NCBI RefSeq assembly: GCF_009712035.1
Contig: NZ_VILB01000013.1
Span: 602,426 to 666,425, forward strand
DNA from: Anabaena sp. UHCC 0187
Lineage (GTDB): Bacteria > Cyanobacteriota > Cyanobacteriia > Cyanobacteriales > Nostocaceae
Reading direction: 5' to 3'
DNA length: 64,000 nucleotides
Shown here: positions 45,481 through 53,068 of the stretch, in pieces
How the letters are laid out: every line of letters starts with the position of its first letter
Numbering within the stretch: the first letter of the stretch is position 1
Notes under the pieces: model-generated
What the model saw: only the letters and a program-made list of their open reading frames with translations
Database searches by the model: none
Told to the model about the DNA's origin: nothing
Made by a program: the position numbers and the translations under genes

Positions 45481-46659
45481 TCTAGCTGCATTTTCATCTC
45501 TATCCATGACACAACCACACCGACAAACGTGGGTGCGAATAGATAGAGTTTTCTTCACAATTTCACCACAGCTAGAACATTCCTGGCTAGTATATTGCGG
45601 ATTAACCGCAACTGTGAGCTTCTTGAACACCTGACCAAAGTATTCCAGCCAGACACGAAACTGATACCAAGATGCGTCGTTAATAGACTTAGCTAAACAA
45701 TGATTTTTCACCAAATTTTTAATTCTCAAATCTTCATAAGCTATCAAGTCGTTAGACTGAACTACGCACCGTGCTAACTTCACAGCATGGTCTTTACGTT
45801 GCCTACTTATTTTGAGATGGCGTTTTCCTAAAATCTGTCTAGCTTTGCCCCTATTTTTTGAACCTTTTACCTTTCTGGAAACACGACGTTGCGAACGTTT
45901 AAGAACCTTTTCTCCAATACGGAGAAATTTGGGATTCTCAATCATTACGCCCTCAGAATCGGTGTAGTATTCTTTCAAACCTACATCCAACCCAATTGTA
46001 TTTCCTGATAGTGCTATATCTTCTTGACGGTTTACATTAATACAAAATTGAACATAAATACCGTCCGCACGTTTTACCAATCTTACCCGTTTAATTTGGT
46101 TAATTTGGTAAAAATGCAGATCACGAGTTCCTTTAAGTTTTAATCGCCCAATCCCTTTTTTATCGGTGAAGGTGATAAACTTACGGTCATCGGTTAGTTT
46201 CCAGCCAGAAGTTTTGTATTCGATAGAACGACAATCTTTCTGGAATTGAGGAAAGCCCTTTTTACCGGAAGCCCCTTTTTTGCAATTATCATAAAACCGA
46301 GAGATAGAAAACCATGCTCGTTCTGCACTGGCTTGTCTTGCCATTGAATTGAGTTCATTTGCAAAGGGGAATTTAGCAGCAAGTACGGCACAATATTTGT
46401 TTAAATCATTTTTGCCTGTGTTTTTCACATCTATCCATAGCCGAATACAGCTATTGCGAATAAACTGTGCAGTCCGAATTGCATCACCTACTGCTTTTAT
46501 TTGCGCTGACTTCCCGTAAGCTTTAAACTCAAAAACAAGCATCTTTTTCCCTCCCATTTTGATGCTACTCTGTCTAAAATAAAATAGCAAGCCCAGTAGA
46601 AAGATGACTGCGACTAAAGTCGCAGGAGTCGCTTATATCTCAGCCCTAAAGGGACTGAG
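45321..46659 (-). mobile_element. IS605/IS1341-type element carrying only tnpB
   Basis: The left end (upstream of tnpB) has two hairpins: CTGCGACTAAAGTCGCAG (46608-46625) and CTCAGCCC-taaa-GGGACTGAG (46639-46659). The right end has CTCAGGGC-taaa-GCCGCTGAG (45321-45341). The two outer hairpins are near mirror images with the same TAAA loop. There is no tnpA within the region, so it depends on a transposase in trans. Exact ends beyond the hairpins cannot be fixed. Confidence 0.75.
45328..46542 (-). CDS. tnpB: TnpB RNA-guided nuclease of IS200/IS605 family
   Basis: A 404-aa protein, normal for TnpB. The RuvC-like nuclease residues appear intact: Asp in NTIGLDVGLKEYYT, Glu in LIAYEDLRIKNLV, and Asp in MDRDENAARNIL. 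The zinc ribbon is CSSCGEIVKKTLSIRTHVCR followed by CGC. The ATG at 46542 (MLVFEFKAYGK) is preferred over two upstream starts because TnpB proteins begin close to this strand. The TAG stop lies in the loop of the right-end hairpin, where omega-RNA scaffolds begin. TnpB uses such an RNA to cut DNA next to a target-adjacent motif. Confidence 0.93.
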   Translation of the reverse strand: MLVFEFKAYGKSAQIKAVGDAIRTAQFIRNSCIRLWIDVKNTGKNDLNKYCAVLAAKFPFANELNSMARQASAERAWFSISRFYDNCKKGASGKKGFPQFQKDCRSIEYKTSGWKLTDDRKFITFTDKKGIGRLKLKGTRDLHFYQINQIKRVRLVKRADGIYVQFCINVNRQEDIALSGNTIGLDVGLKEYYTDSEGVMIENPKFLRIGEKVLKRSQRRVSRKVKGSKNRGKARQILGKRHLKISRQRKDHAVKLARCVVQSNDLIAYEDLRIKNLVKNHCLAKSINDASWYQFRVWLEYFGQVFKKLTVAVNPQYTSQECSSCGEIVKKTLSIRTHVCRCGCVMDRDENAARNILRRGLGTVGHTETFMLDMSNALGDESSTQVGVILSEQVMSLIKESQRL

Positions 46660-46680
46660 TTTTACGCTTACCCAGTTATT

Positions 46681-48129
46681 TTATAAATTCCAATCACGAC
46701 GATAGTTAAAGAAACTTAGTAACAATTCTGAGAAAGTATGGTTTTTATTAATTCTCTGTCTATGCCATTCTCGCGCTGTTTCGATGATAATTTCGGAAAA
46801 ACTAGGATAAATAGGCGATAATTTTGCTAAATGCTGAACTTTAATATTTTGTGATATTGCCAAACTAATTAAATTAATTAATTCTCCTGCTGCTATTCCT
46901 AAAATAGAACATCCTAAGATTTTGCCATTGTCGAGAACTATTAATTTACAAATACCTGTAATTTCTCCTTGTATTTGTGCGGCTGTAGCTGTTTTAAAAT
47001 ATTGGTTAAAAACTAAAACTTGATTTTGAGAATATCGGTTTTTAGCTTGAATTTCTGTTAAACCGACTTGTGCCACCTGTGGCTGGGAATATATTCCCCA
47101 AGGCACAGATTCATAATTAACTTTTAGTCTAGGAAAAAATAGGGCATTTTTTATGGCAATATTAGCTTCATAATTACCAATATTCTGAATATCATAACCA
47201 CCTAGCACATCACCACAAGCGTAAATACGATGATTTGTAGTTTGTAATTTTTCATTGACAACCAGGCGATGTTGATGCCATTTTACTCCTACTGCTGGTA
47301 AATTCAGATATTCTAAATTTGGCTGTTGTCCAGTGGCAATAAAAATTTCATCAGTTTCCATGGCTTGATTTCCAGCTTGCACCCATTTTTTATTGTCTAT
47401 GTGTCGGACTTGGGTAACTTGGGTTTGTGTGAGAACACGCACACCATCAACTTCTAATTGTGCTATTAATAATTGGGCAATTTCTGCATCAAGATGAGGC
47501 AGAATATGAGAATGTTTCACTATTAATGTGACTTGACAACCGAATCTGGCTAAAATTTGGGCAATTTCTATACTTTGAGGAACGCCACCCAAAATTACCC
47601 AATTTTTAGGTAATGTGGTTGTTTCTAATGATTGCCAAATATTAGCTAGAGTCAGATATTCAATAGTATCTAATCCTGGTATATCAGGAACTAATGGACG
47701 AGAACCATTAGCGAGTAAATAAGTGCGACTATATAACCGTCGTTTATTCACTGTAAAACTTAATTTCGGAGAAGATTGGAATTGACCATTACCAATAATA
47801 ATATCAACTCCTTGGGCGGCTAAATTAGAAAGGGAATTGATTTGATCAAGATTTTTGGTAACAGCATGAGCATAAGATAATCCTTTTGTCCAATCAAGAG
47901 ATTCTCTGTTTAGGTGAATATTTGTTGCGTAAATTCCTAGCTTTTCTAAATTACGAGATTGCTGAGTAATTTCACTAAGTACATATTGATAATTTGAATT
48001 ATAGTTATGAGAAAAATCCGCGCTGACAATTAAGGCAACTTTAGCGTGTAACCGAGTAGCGGTTAAAGCGGCTTGGTATCCAGTAATACTGCCACCAATA
48101 ATAAGAATATCATAATCAATATTGGTCAT
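46681..48129 (-). CDS. FAD-dependent pyridine nucleotide-disulfide oxidoreductase-like protein lacking the redox disulfide
   Basis: A 482-aa protein of the pyridine nucleotide-disulfide oxidoreductase superfamily. FAD-binding start: DILIIGGSITGYQAALTATR. The NAD(P) Rossmann motif is NWVILGGVPQSIEIAQILAR and the second FAD motif is RIYACGDVLGGYDI. The C-terminal dimerisation domain is present. The redox pair CxxxxC normally near residue 40-50 is absent, and the usual His of the HPTxSE motif is replaced by Tyr-Pro-Ser-Phe-Ser-Glu. It therefore cannot act as a classic disulfide reductase. It lies 22 bp from the TnpB element's left hairpin. Confidence 0.85.
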   Translation of the reverse strand: MTNIDYDILIIGGSITGYQAALTATRLHAKVALIVSADFSHNYNSNYQYVLSEITQQSRNLEKLGIYATNIHLNRESLDWTKGLSYAHAVTKNLDQINSLSNLAAQGVDIIIGNGQFQSSPKLSFTVNKRRLYSRTYLLANGSRPLVPDIPGLDTIEYLTLANIWQSLETTTLPKNWVILGGVPQSIEIAQILARFGCQVTLIVKHSHILPHLDAEIAQLLIAQLEVDGVRVLTQTQVTQVRHIDNKKWVQAGNQAMETDEIFIATGQQPNLEYLNLPAVGVKWHQHRLVVNEKLQTTNHRIYACGDVLGGYDIQNIGNYEANIAIKNALFFPRLKVNYESVPWGIYSQPQVAQVGLTEIQAKNRYSQNQVLVFNQYFKTATAAQIQGEITGICKLIVLDNGKILGCSILGIAAGELINLISLAISQNIKVQHLAKLSPIYPSFSEIIIETAREWHRQRINKNHTFSELLLSFFNYRRDWNL

Positions 48130-48198
48130 TGGTCAGTTGTTCGTTGTCAGTTGTCAGTTGTTTACATACATTTTTTTCTATTCCCTGTTCCCTAGCTC

Positions 48199-49275
48199 TT
48201 AATTTTTAATTGTTTTAAGTGCAGTTAATAGGCGTTGGTTGTCGGATTCAGTTCGGACTGCGACGCGGAAATAATGATCGCCTAATTCTTTGAAGCTTAA
48301 ACAATCACGAATTAAAATCTGGTGTTGCTGAAGTAAGTTTTGTTGTAACTGGGAGGTAGACTGTTGGGATTCTACTAATAGGTAGTTGACAGTTCCTTCT
48401 AGGGGGTTTAAACCGGGAATTGAGGCTAGACCTTGAAATAGTTGATTCCTTGCGGCTGGCAGCCATTTCCAGGTGTGGTTTTGGAATTCCGTATCTTGGA
48501 GGGCGGCGATCGCTGCGGCTGCGGCTAAAGTATTGACAGGCCAGGGATCTCGCCATAATTTCCATTTTGCCAACCGCTGGGGGTGAGCGATGGCATATCC
48601 CAATCTTAGCCCTGGTAGACTGTAAAATTTGGTGAGCGATCGTAATATTACTAAATTCTCATATTCCTGCACTAACCCAATGAGGCTTTGTTCCTGATCA
48701 GGGGGCAAAAAATCCATAAACGCTTCATCTACCACCACCAAGGCAAACTGTTGTAAATACGGTAAAACAGATTCCCGTGAAAATAACTTTCCCGTGGGGT
48801 TATGAGGATTATTCAGCAGTAACCCCCATTTTGGAGATGGTGGGTAGAGAGACTCAGGGGAGCAGAGGCAGTTTTCCCAGTTCCCTCTGCCCAAATCCAC
48901 GGGAAACTCCAGCACTCTAGCGTTATAAGCCGCAAGGGTGCGGTAATAATCGCCAAAGGCTGGAGTTAGTAAAACTGTTGCTGGTAATTGTGCTAATTCT
49001 CTACCCACCAGAGTTAATAATTCTGCTGAACCATTACCAGGCAAAATCCACTCAGAAGGCAATTGATGAAACTGACTTAGAGCCAGTCTCAGTTCACTAT
49101 ACTCTGGGTCAGGGTAATTTCTCAGATTACCCAGTTGGGACACAATCGCCGCAATGACGCTGTTTGGTGGTCCCAAAGGGCTGATACTGGCAGAAAAATC
49201 CACAATAGCATCCGGGGAACAGCCAGCCAGTGCTGCTGCCCAAGCTAAGTTTCCCCCGTGTGCTTGTTGTGGCAT
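48199..49275 (-). CDS. cobD: L-threonine-O-3-phosphate decarboxylase
   Basis: PLP-dependent enzyme of 358 aa, the size of CobD, which makes aminopropanol phosphate for the nucleotide loop of cobalamin. The opening MPQQAHGGNLAWAAALAGCS followed by VDFSASISPLGPP is the CobD start. Next come ILPGNGSAELLTLVGRE and the PLP-Lys motif ILRSLTKFYSLPGLRLGYAI. I chose ATG 49275; one codon upstream is a TTG. Histidinol-phosphate aminotransferase is the close alternative, but the N-terminal HGGNLA motif favours CobD. Confidence 0.9.
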   Translation of the reverse strand: MPQQAHGGNLAWAAALAGCSPDAIVDFSASISPLGPPNSVIAAIVSQLGNLRNYPDPEYSELRLALSQFHQLPSEWILPGNGSAELLTLVGRELAQLPATVLLTPAFGDYYRTLAAYNARVLEFPVDLGRGNWENCLCSPESLYPPSPKWGLLLNNPHNPTGKLFSRESVLPYLQQFALVVVDEAFMDFLPPDQEQSLIGLVQEYENLVILRSLTKFYSLPGLRLGYAIAHPQRLAKWKLWRDPWPVNTLAAAAAIAALQDTEFQNHTWKWLPAARNQLFQGLASIPGLNPLEGTVNYLLVESQQSTSQLQQNLLQQHQILIRDCLSFKELGDHYFRVAVRTESDNQRLLTALKTIKN

Positions 49276-49301
49276 CAAAAATATCTTTCCGCTAACTGAA
49301 C

Positions 49302-49595
49302 TTATTCTTTTGGCTCTTTTGGGGGTGCTACTCTTTCTCTAAACTGTTTCCCAGCGGAGAACGCGGGAACTCTGGTAGCAGGAATTTCCATTTTTTCGTT
49401 GGTTTTGGGGTTACGTCCTTCACGGGCTTTGCGTTCCCGTGATTCAAAAGAACCAAATCCCACCAATGTTACCTTATCGCCGGAAGAAACCGCCTCGATA
49501 ATGGTTTCTATGGCAGCACTCAAAACTTGGTCAACTTGTTTCTTGGTCACGTTAGCCTTTTCAGCCACTGCATCAACTAATTCACCCTTGTTCAT
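49302..49595 (-). CDS. hup: DNA-binding protein HU
   Basis: A 97-aa histone-like protein. MNKGELVDAVAEKANVTKKQ, then VTLVGFGSFESRERKAREGR and NPKTNEKMEIPA are the HU signatures, including the DNA-binding arm. It forms dimers that bend and wrap DNA. The Anabaena HU of about 94 aa is nearly the same. It lies 26 bp upstream of cobD and may share a transcript, although HU genes usually have their own strong promoter. The upstream region (49596-49972) is AT-rich. Confidence 0.97.
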   Translation of the reverse strand: MNKGELVDAVAEKANVTKKQVDQVLSAAIETIIEAVSSGDKVTLVGFGSFESRERKAREGRNPKTNEKMEIPATRVPAFSAGKQFRERVAPPKEPKE

Positions 49596-49972
49596 ATCAA
49601 ACTCCTAAAGTTTTACTAGAGATTCTTTAAAGATGCACTATGAGAACATCTTTACGTAAATGTCTGTTTGTACAAATACAAAAATCGTTTCTTGAGAGTA
49701 TTTACACTCAAAATCGCCGGAAATCCCATTGACTCGACTTTTCAATGAATCATTCTAAGACGTTGTCGCCCGAAGTGGATAGATGAAACTATTAATTTAT
49801 ATAGATTTCAGGATTTTTTGTGTTTTTTACCTCTTTTTTGTATCAAAAATATCCTATTTTTAGGAATATATACTTATGGGGGCTAAAGATGATGTTGATA
49901 TAGTGGGTGATTGGGAACTGGGAAGAAAAAGAAAAATATTCTCTCCTGCTTCCCTGTTCTAATATTTAGCTA
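49596..49972. other. 377-bp promoter region of hup
   Basis: No coding frame is supported. It contains AT-rich sequence with runs of A and T, as expected for a promoter region, and no clear hairpin. The end of the IS630 HTH gene borders it. Confidence 0.4.
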
Positions 49973-50425
49973 TCAAACTTCATTATTCCTGGATTTTTGA
50001 CGGGTGTTGATGACTTTCCCCCTTTCTTTCAGAACTCTTCGGAGTCTGTCAGCACTCAAGTAAACTTGTCGCTCAGATCCTAGCTTCTCGGCTAGTTGTT
50101 TAGAGCTATAAGTGTGAGGTTCTTGAAATAGGCAGTTTTCTAGATATTCTAAATCATCTTCTGAGTACCGGGGTTTTCCTCCTCGACCTGGAGCATCCCA
50201 TAATCCTGCTAAACCCATTTTTTCCCAACGATGTAGGGTCTGACGGACTGTAGAAATTGCCCAGTTTAAACCTTGAGCAATTTCCTCGTTTTTTAAGCCC
50301 CGCGCGTTCAATAGTAGAACTTGAGCGCGGTCTTTAGTTCGTTGAGGAACGTCCTTGGCTTTTCTCAATTCTTCTAAAGTTAGCTTTTCCTCGTCAGTTA
50401 AAAAAATTCTTAGTCGGCATCCCAT
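49973..50425 (-). CDS. IS630-type HTH transposase half (orphan)
   Basis: A 150-aa protein with the helix-turn-helix part of IS630-family transposases: LTDEEKLTLEELRKAKDVPQ, then EEIAQGLNWAISTVRQTLHR and GLAGLWDAPGRGGKPRYSED. In cyanobacterial IS630 elements this is orfA, normally followed by a DDE orfB via a frameshift. Downstream (49.86-49.97 kb) no DDE domain is present, so the element is truncated or the HTH has been retained as a solitary gene. No clear terminal inverted repeats were found. Cannot transpose by itself. Confidence 0.8.
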   Translation of the reverse strand: MGCRLRIFLTDEEKLTLEELRKAKDVPQRTKDRAQVLLLNARGLKNEEIAQGLNWAISTVRQTLHRWEKMGLAGLWDAPGRGGKPRYSEDDLEYLENCLFQEPHTYSSKQLAEKLGSERQVYLSADRLRRVLKERGKVINTRQKSRNNEV

Positions 50426-50742
50426 AGGCGTTTTACTTTGCTTTGATTAATCTATTTGGTATACTAATCTGTATTATCGCTCCTATACTCAAAATCAAAG
50501 TATATAGTAGCACTCTACATTTAGATAAACCACAGGAATTTTAGTGGCTTTAGTGTAGCCGTAAACATTCTATGAAATATTTTTTAATCTTGTTAAGTAT
50601 ACCATCATACAATAATAACCCAAGTTGCTAGTTATCTAAATTGAGGTTAATTATGGGAATTACTGCCTGTTCTCTCTTTTCTTCACTAGCAACTTACGTT
50701 AGTAGTTATAATATTTTTTATGTATTACTTGAAGACTTGAAG

Positions 50743-50855
50743 CAAAAAAAAGGTTTGGTTATAGTACCAAACCTCAATAATTGCTGTGCTTAACAACGTA
50801 CTCAATTAATTTAGTGCTACTTGCCTGACAGATCATCTTCCTATAGGATGTGTCC
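50743..50855 (-). ncRNA. Candidate small RNA unit 1 of tandem family
   Basis: On the minus strand a conserved head (complement of CATCTTCCTATAGGATGTGT, 50834-50853) is followed about 60 nt later by a terminator hairpin. The arms AGGTTTGGT/ACCAAACCT (50751-50774) are followed by a U-run (A-run 50743-50750 on plus). The length of about 112 nt equals the other two units. Promoter and ends are inferred. Confidence 0.5.
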
Positions 50856-51004
50856 AATTTTCCCTAAAGATGATAAAGCAGAATATACAGTAGCTTTCAG
50901 TGGTCAGCGGTCAGCACCACATCTTTGTTGGTGCGGCACTCTGTAATCAAAATATTGACACTACACATAGTAATTTGTATAAATACTTCCTGCACTCCCT
51001 CAAC

Positions 51005-51115
51005 ACAAAAAAGGCTTGGGTGTTAGCCAAGCCTTTATATATACCAGGTGTTTACCATATATAGCTACTTTAAACCCTATTTTATTCCTATTCATCTTCC
51101 TATGAGGTGTGTACA
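51005..51115 (-). ncRNA. Candidate small RNA unit 2 of tandem family
   Basis: Head: complement of CATCTTCCTATGAGGTGTGT (51093-51112). Terminator stem: AAGGCTTGG/CCAAGCCTT (51011-51035) with a U-run from the A-run at 51006-51012. The stem sequence differs from unit 1 yet pairs perfectly, which is compensatory change and supports RNA function. The body between head and hairpin is not conserved. Confidence 0.5.
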
Positions 51116-51251
51116 AATTTCAGAAAGTCTGATATGGACGATAGGTATGGAAATTTTAACTTGGGTGGTAAATAGGAGAAAGGGTCAGGGTTAAAGGCTT
51201 TCTCTAGGCGTTTTCTTTTTTGCTGTTCTGGAAAGAACCCCAAAAATCATC

Positions 51252-51282
51252 AAAAAAAAGACCCTGAAATTATTTTCAGGGT
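51252..51282 (-). terminator. Additional minus-strand terminator in the small-RNA array
   Basis: ACCCTGAAA (51261-51269) pairs with TTTCAGGGT (51274-51282), and an A8 run (51252-51259) gives a U-run on the minus transcript. No conserved head lies upstream on the minus strand, so this could end a degraded fourth unit. Confidence 0.7.
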
Positions 51283-51406
51283 ACATACACGTTTTTCAGG
51301 CATTAATAAAATTAAGACTACTCAATCTTAAAAAATATTTCTACTACCTAAAGTAGAATTAATTGAGATATTTATGCTTTGGATGAATCACAAGGTACAT
51401 TGATAT

Positions 51407-51518
51407 AAAAAAGGTCTAGCCTCATAGCTAAACCCTCATAGAAAGCAGTTATTCGACACACCAGAATTAATGTAAATCTACTTTTATTTCTCTGCATCTT
51501 CCTATGGAGTGTGTTTAC
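51407..51518 (-). ncRNA. Candidate small RNA unit 3 of tandem family
   Basis: Head: complement of CATCTTCCTATGGAGTGTGT (51495-51514). Terminator stem GGTCTAGC/GCTAAACC (51413-51434, one mismatch) with an A-run at 51407-51412 giving a U-run. The length matches units 1 and 2. Confidence 0.5.
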
Positions 51519-51986
51519 TTATCCATGAACATGATATGAACTCAACTATTTAAAATTAATTAAAGCTGTATTTTTTTCTTCTCGCTTTATTGCTGGTTAT
51601 TTAATTATCTAATTATAATATGAATTATTACTTATTGATATAAGTAAGTAGTTACACTTAAGTAGCTAAGAAGAGTCATTGTTTAGACATTTAGTTAATA
51701 TGTTTATTTTTAGTAAAGTTCTTGCAGTGTAAGCTTTTTAGGTTTTTCAAGCTATAAATATAAATGTATTTTAGGTTATTTAAAGTCTTCTTTATATTTG
51801 GATGAAGAAAATACAAAAACTTTATCTAAGTAGATGAAAATTTTCGTATACTGGGATTGTAGCTTAAACAACTAAATGTAATACTAGTAATCGTAGTGTT
51901 CCCAGACTACTAGATGACTAAATAAAAAAAGTTCAGTTCTACCGACAGTCCTAATACATCACTCAAAAACTAACAGGGGTAAAAAC
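51519..51986. other. 468-bp leader region upstream of the PEP-CTERM gene
   Basis: AT-rich, no coding frame. It probably holds the promoter of the PEP-CTERM gene, and an AGGGG ribosome-binding site precedes its GTG. No further copy of the small-RNA head was found. Confidence 0.4.
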
Positions 51987-52934
51987 GTGAGTAAGAATCT
52001 TGGTAAATTATTAATCGGTGCTTCAATGGTTATTGGCATGGGTGCTTTAGCAGCTAACCCAGTACAAGCGGGAACTCTTACTGGTGCGACTATCGGTGGA
52101 ACAGCAGCAAATGATTATTACGTCTATGATGTTGTTGGTAGCCAGACCACACCTGTAACCAGCAATTTGACTAATGTAAAGAAAGTTCTAGATGGTGATG
52201 CTGAAAGCCCTACTGGTAACGTTGAATTGAGAGCCAGCACTGAACAAGTTGGTTTTAATGCTACTGAATTCGCTAAAAACACCACTTTAGAAGGAAAAAT
52301 TGGTGGTAAAAATATTACTCTGAGTAGCTTAACCTCTGCTGATTGGTTTGGACCTAGCTTAAATATGGCCTACGGACAAACTAACCTCGCTAATACTTGG
52401 TTTAACCAATTTTATGTTGCTGCTGGTTTAGATACTAAAGAAACTCAACTCAAAACAGCATTGGGTTTACCATTACCAAATAACACTCCTAATCTTAGCA
52501 CCATAATTCGTACTAGTGTATTTAACGTTTTTACAAGTATTGGAGGTTTTCAACGCGCTAGTGACCCTAACATTGCTTATGTTAACCAAGATGACAACAC
52601 GGGCTTAATTAAGATTGGGTTAGCAGGTCACTTGGACATGAAAAGCTATTATGCTCCTATTTTTGGATCTTTGACCAACTTGATTAATAATAATTTCCAA
52701 GCTAGTGAAGTAGTTAAGTATACCTACAATGGCGTAACTGACTATCTCTACAGTTTCACCGCGACAAATTCTGGTTTAACATCAACTCAGGCCAATGGTG
52801 ATCACAGTGGTAATTATGAAGTTACCATAGTAGGTGTACCTAGAAAAGCACCTGAACCTTCAGCAATGTTAGGTATTTTGGGTGTTGCGGGTGTTTTTGC
52901 TGCACAACGTAAGTTGAAAAAAGCTTCTGCTTAA
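51987..52934 (+). CDS. PEP-CTERM sorted exported protein
   Basis: A 315-aa protein. The signal peptide (LGKLLIGASMVIGMGALAAN, cleaved near VQAG) precedes a central region rich in Asn/Thr/Ser that has no known fold. The C-terminus is a PEP-CTERM signal: PEPSAMLGILGVAGVFAAQR followed by KLKKAS, i.e. motif, hydrophobic helix, basic end. Such proteins are thought to be processed by exosortase and displayed or secreted with exopolysaccharide. No exosortase is in the window. Start GTG 51987 with AGGGG upstream. Confidence 0.88.
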   Translation: MSKNLGKLLIGASMVIGMGALAANPVQAGTLTGATIGGTAANDYYVYDVVGSQTTPVTSNLTNVKKVLDGDAESPTGNVELRASTEQVGFNATEFAKNTTLEGKIGGKNITLSSLTSADWFGPSLNMAYGQTNLANTWFNQFYVAAGLDTKETQLKTALGLPLPNNTPNLSTIIRTSVFNVFTSIGGFQRASDPNIAYVNQDDNTGLIKIGLAGHLDMKSYYAPIFGSLTNLINNNFQASEVVKYTYNGVTDYLYSFTATNSGLTSTQANGDHSGNYEVTIVGVPRKAPEPSAMLGILGVAGVFAAQRKLKKASA

Positions 52935-53068
52935 GACTGAAATTTCCACATTATTAATTTAGAAAGTAGGGGTAAAGCGCAATGCTTTACCCCTAAAAAT
53001 TTTGTTTTCTCAGAAATGTTTCTTAAAATAGAGTTGGGGTATGTTTGTAAAATTACCTAACTTTAGCC

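Noticed and set aside
50743-51518. Direct identification of the tandem units as nsiR1
   Set aside because: nsiR1 arrays lie upstream of hetF and have DIF-type promoters. Here neither hetF nor the TCCGGA motif is present, and I cannot compare the sequences, so I only note the similarity in layout.
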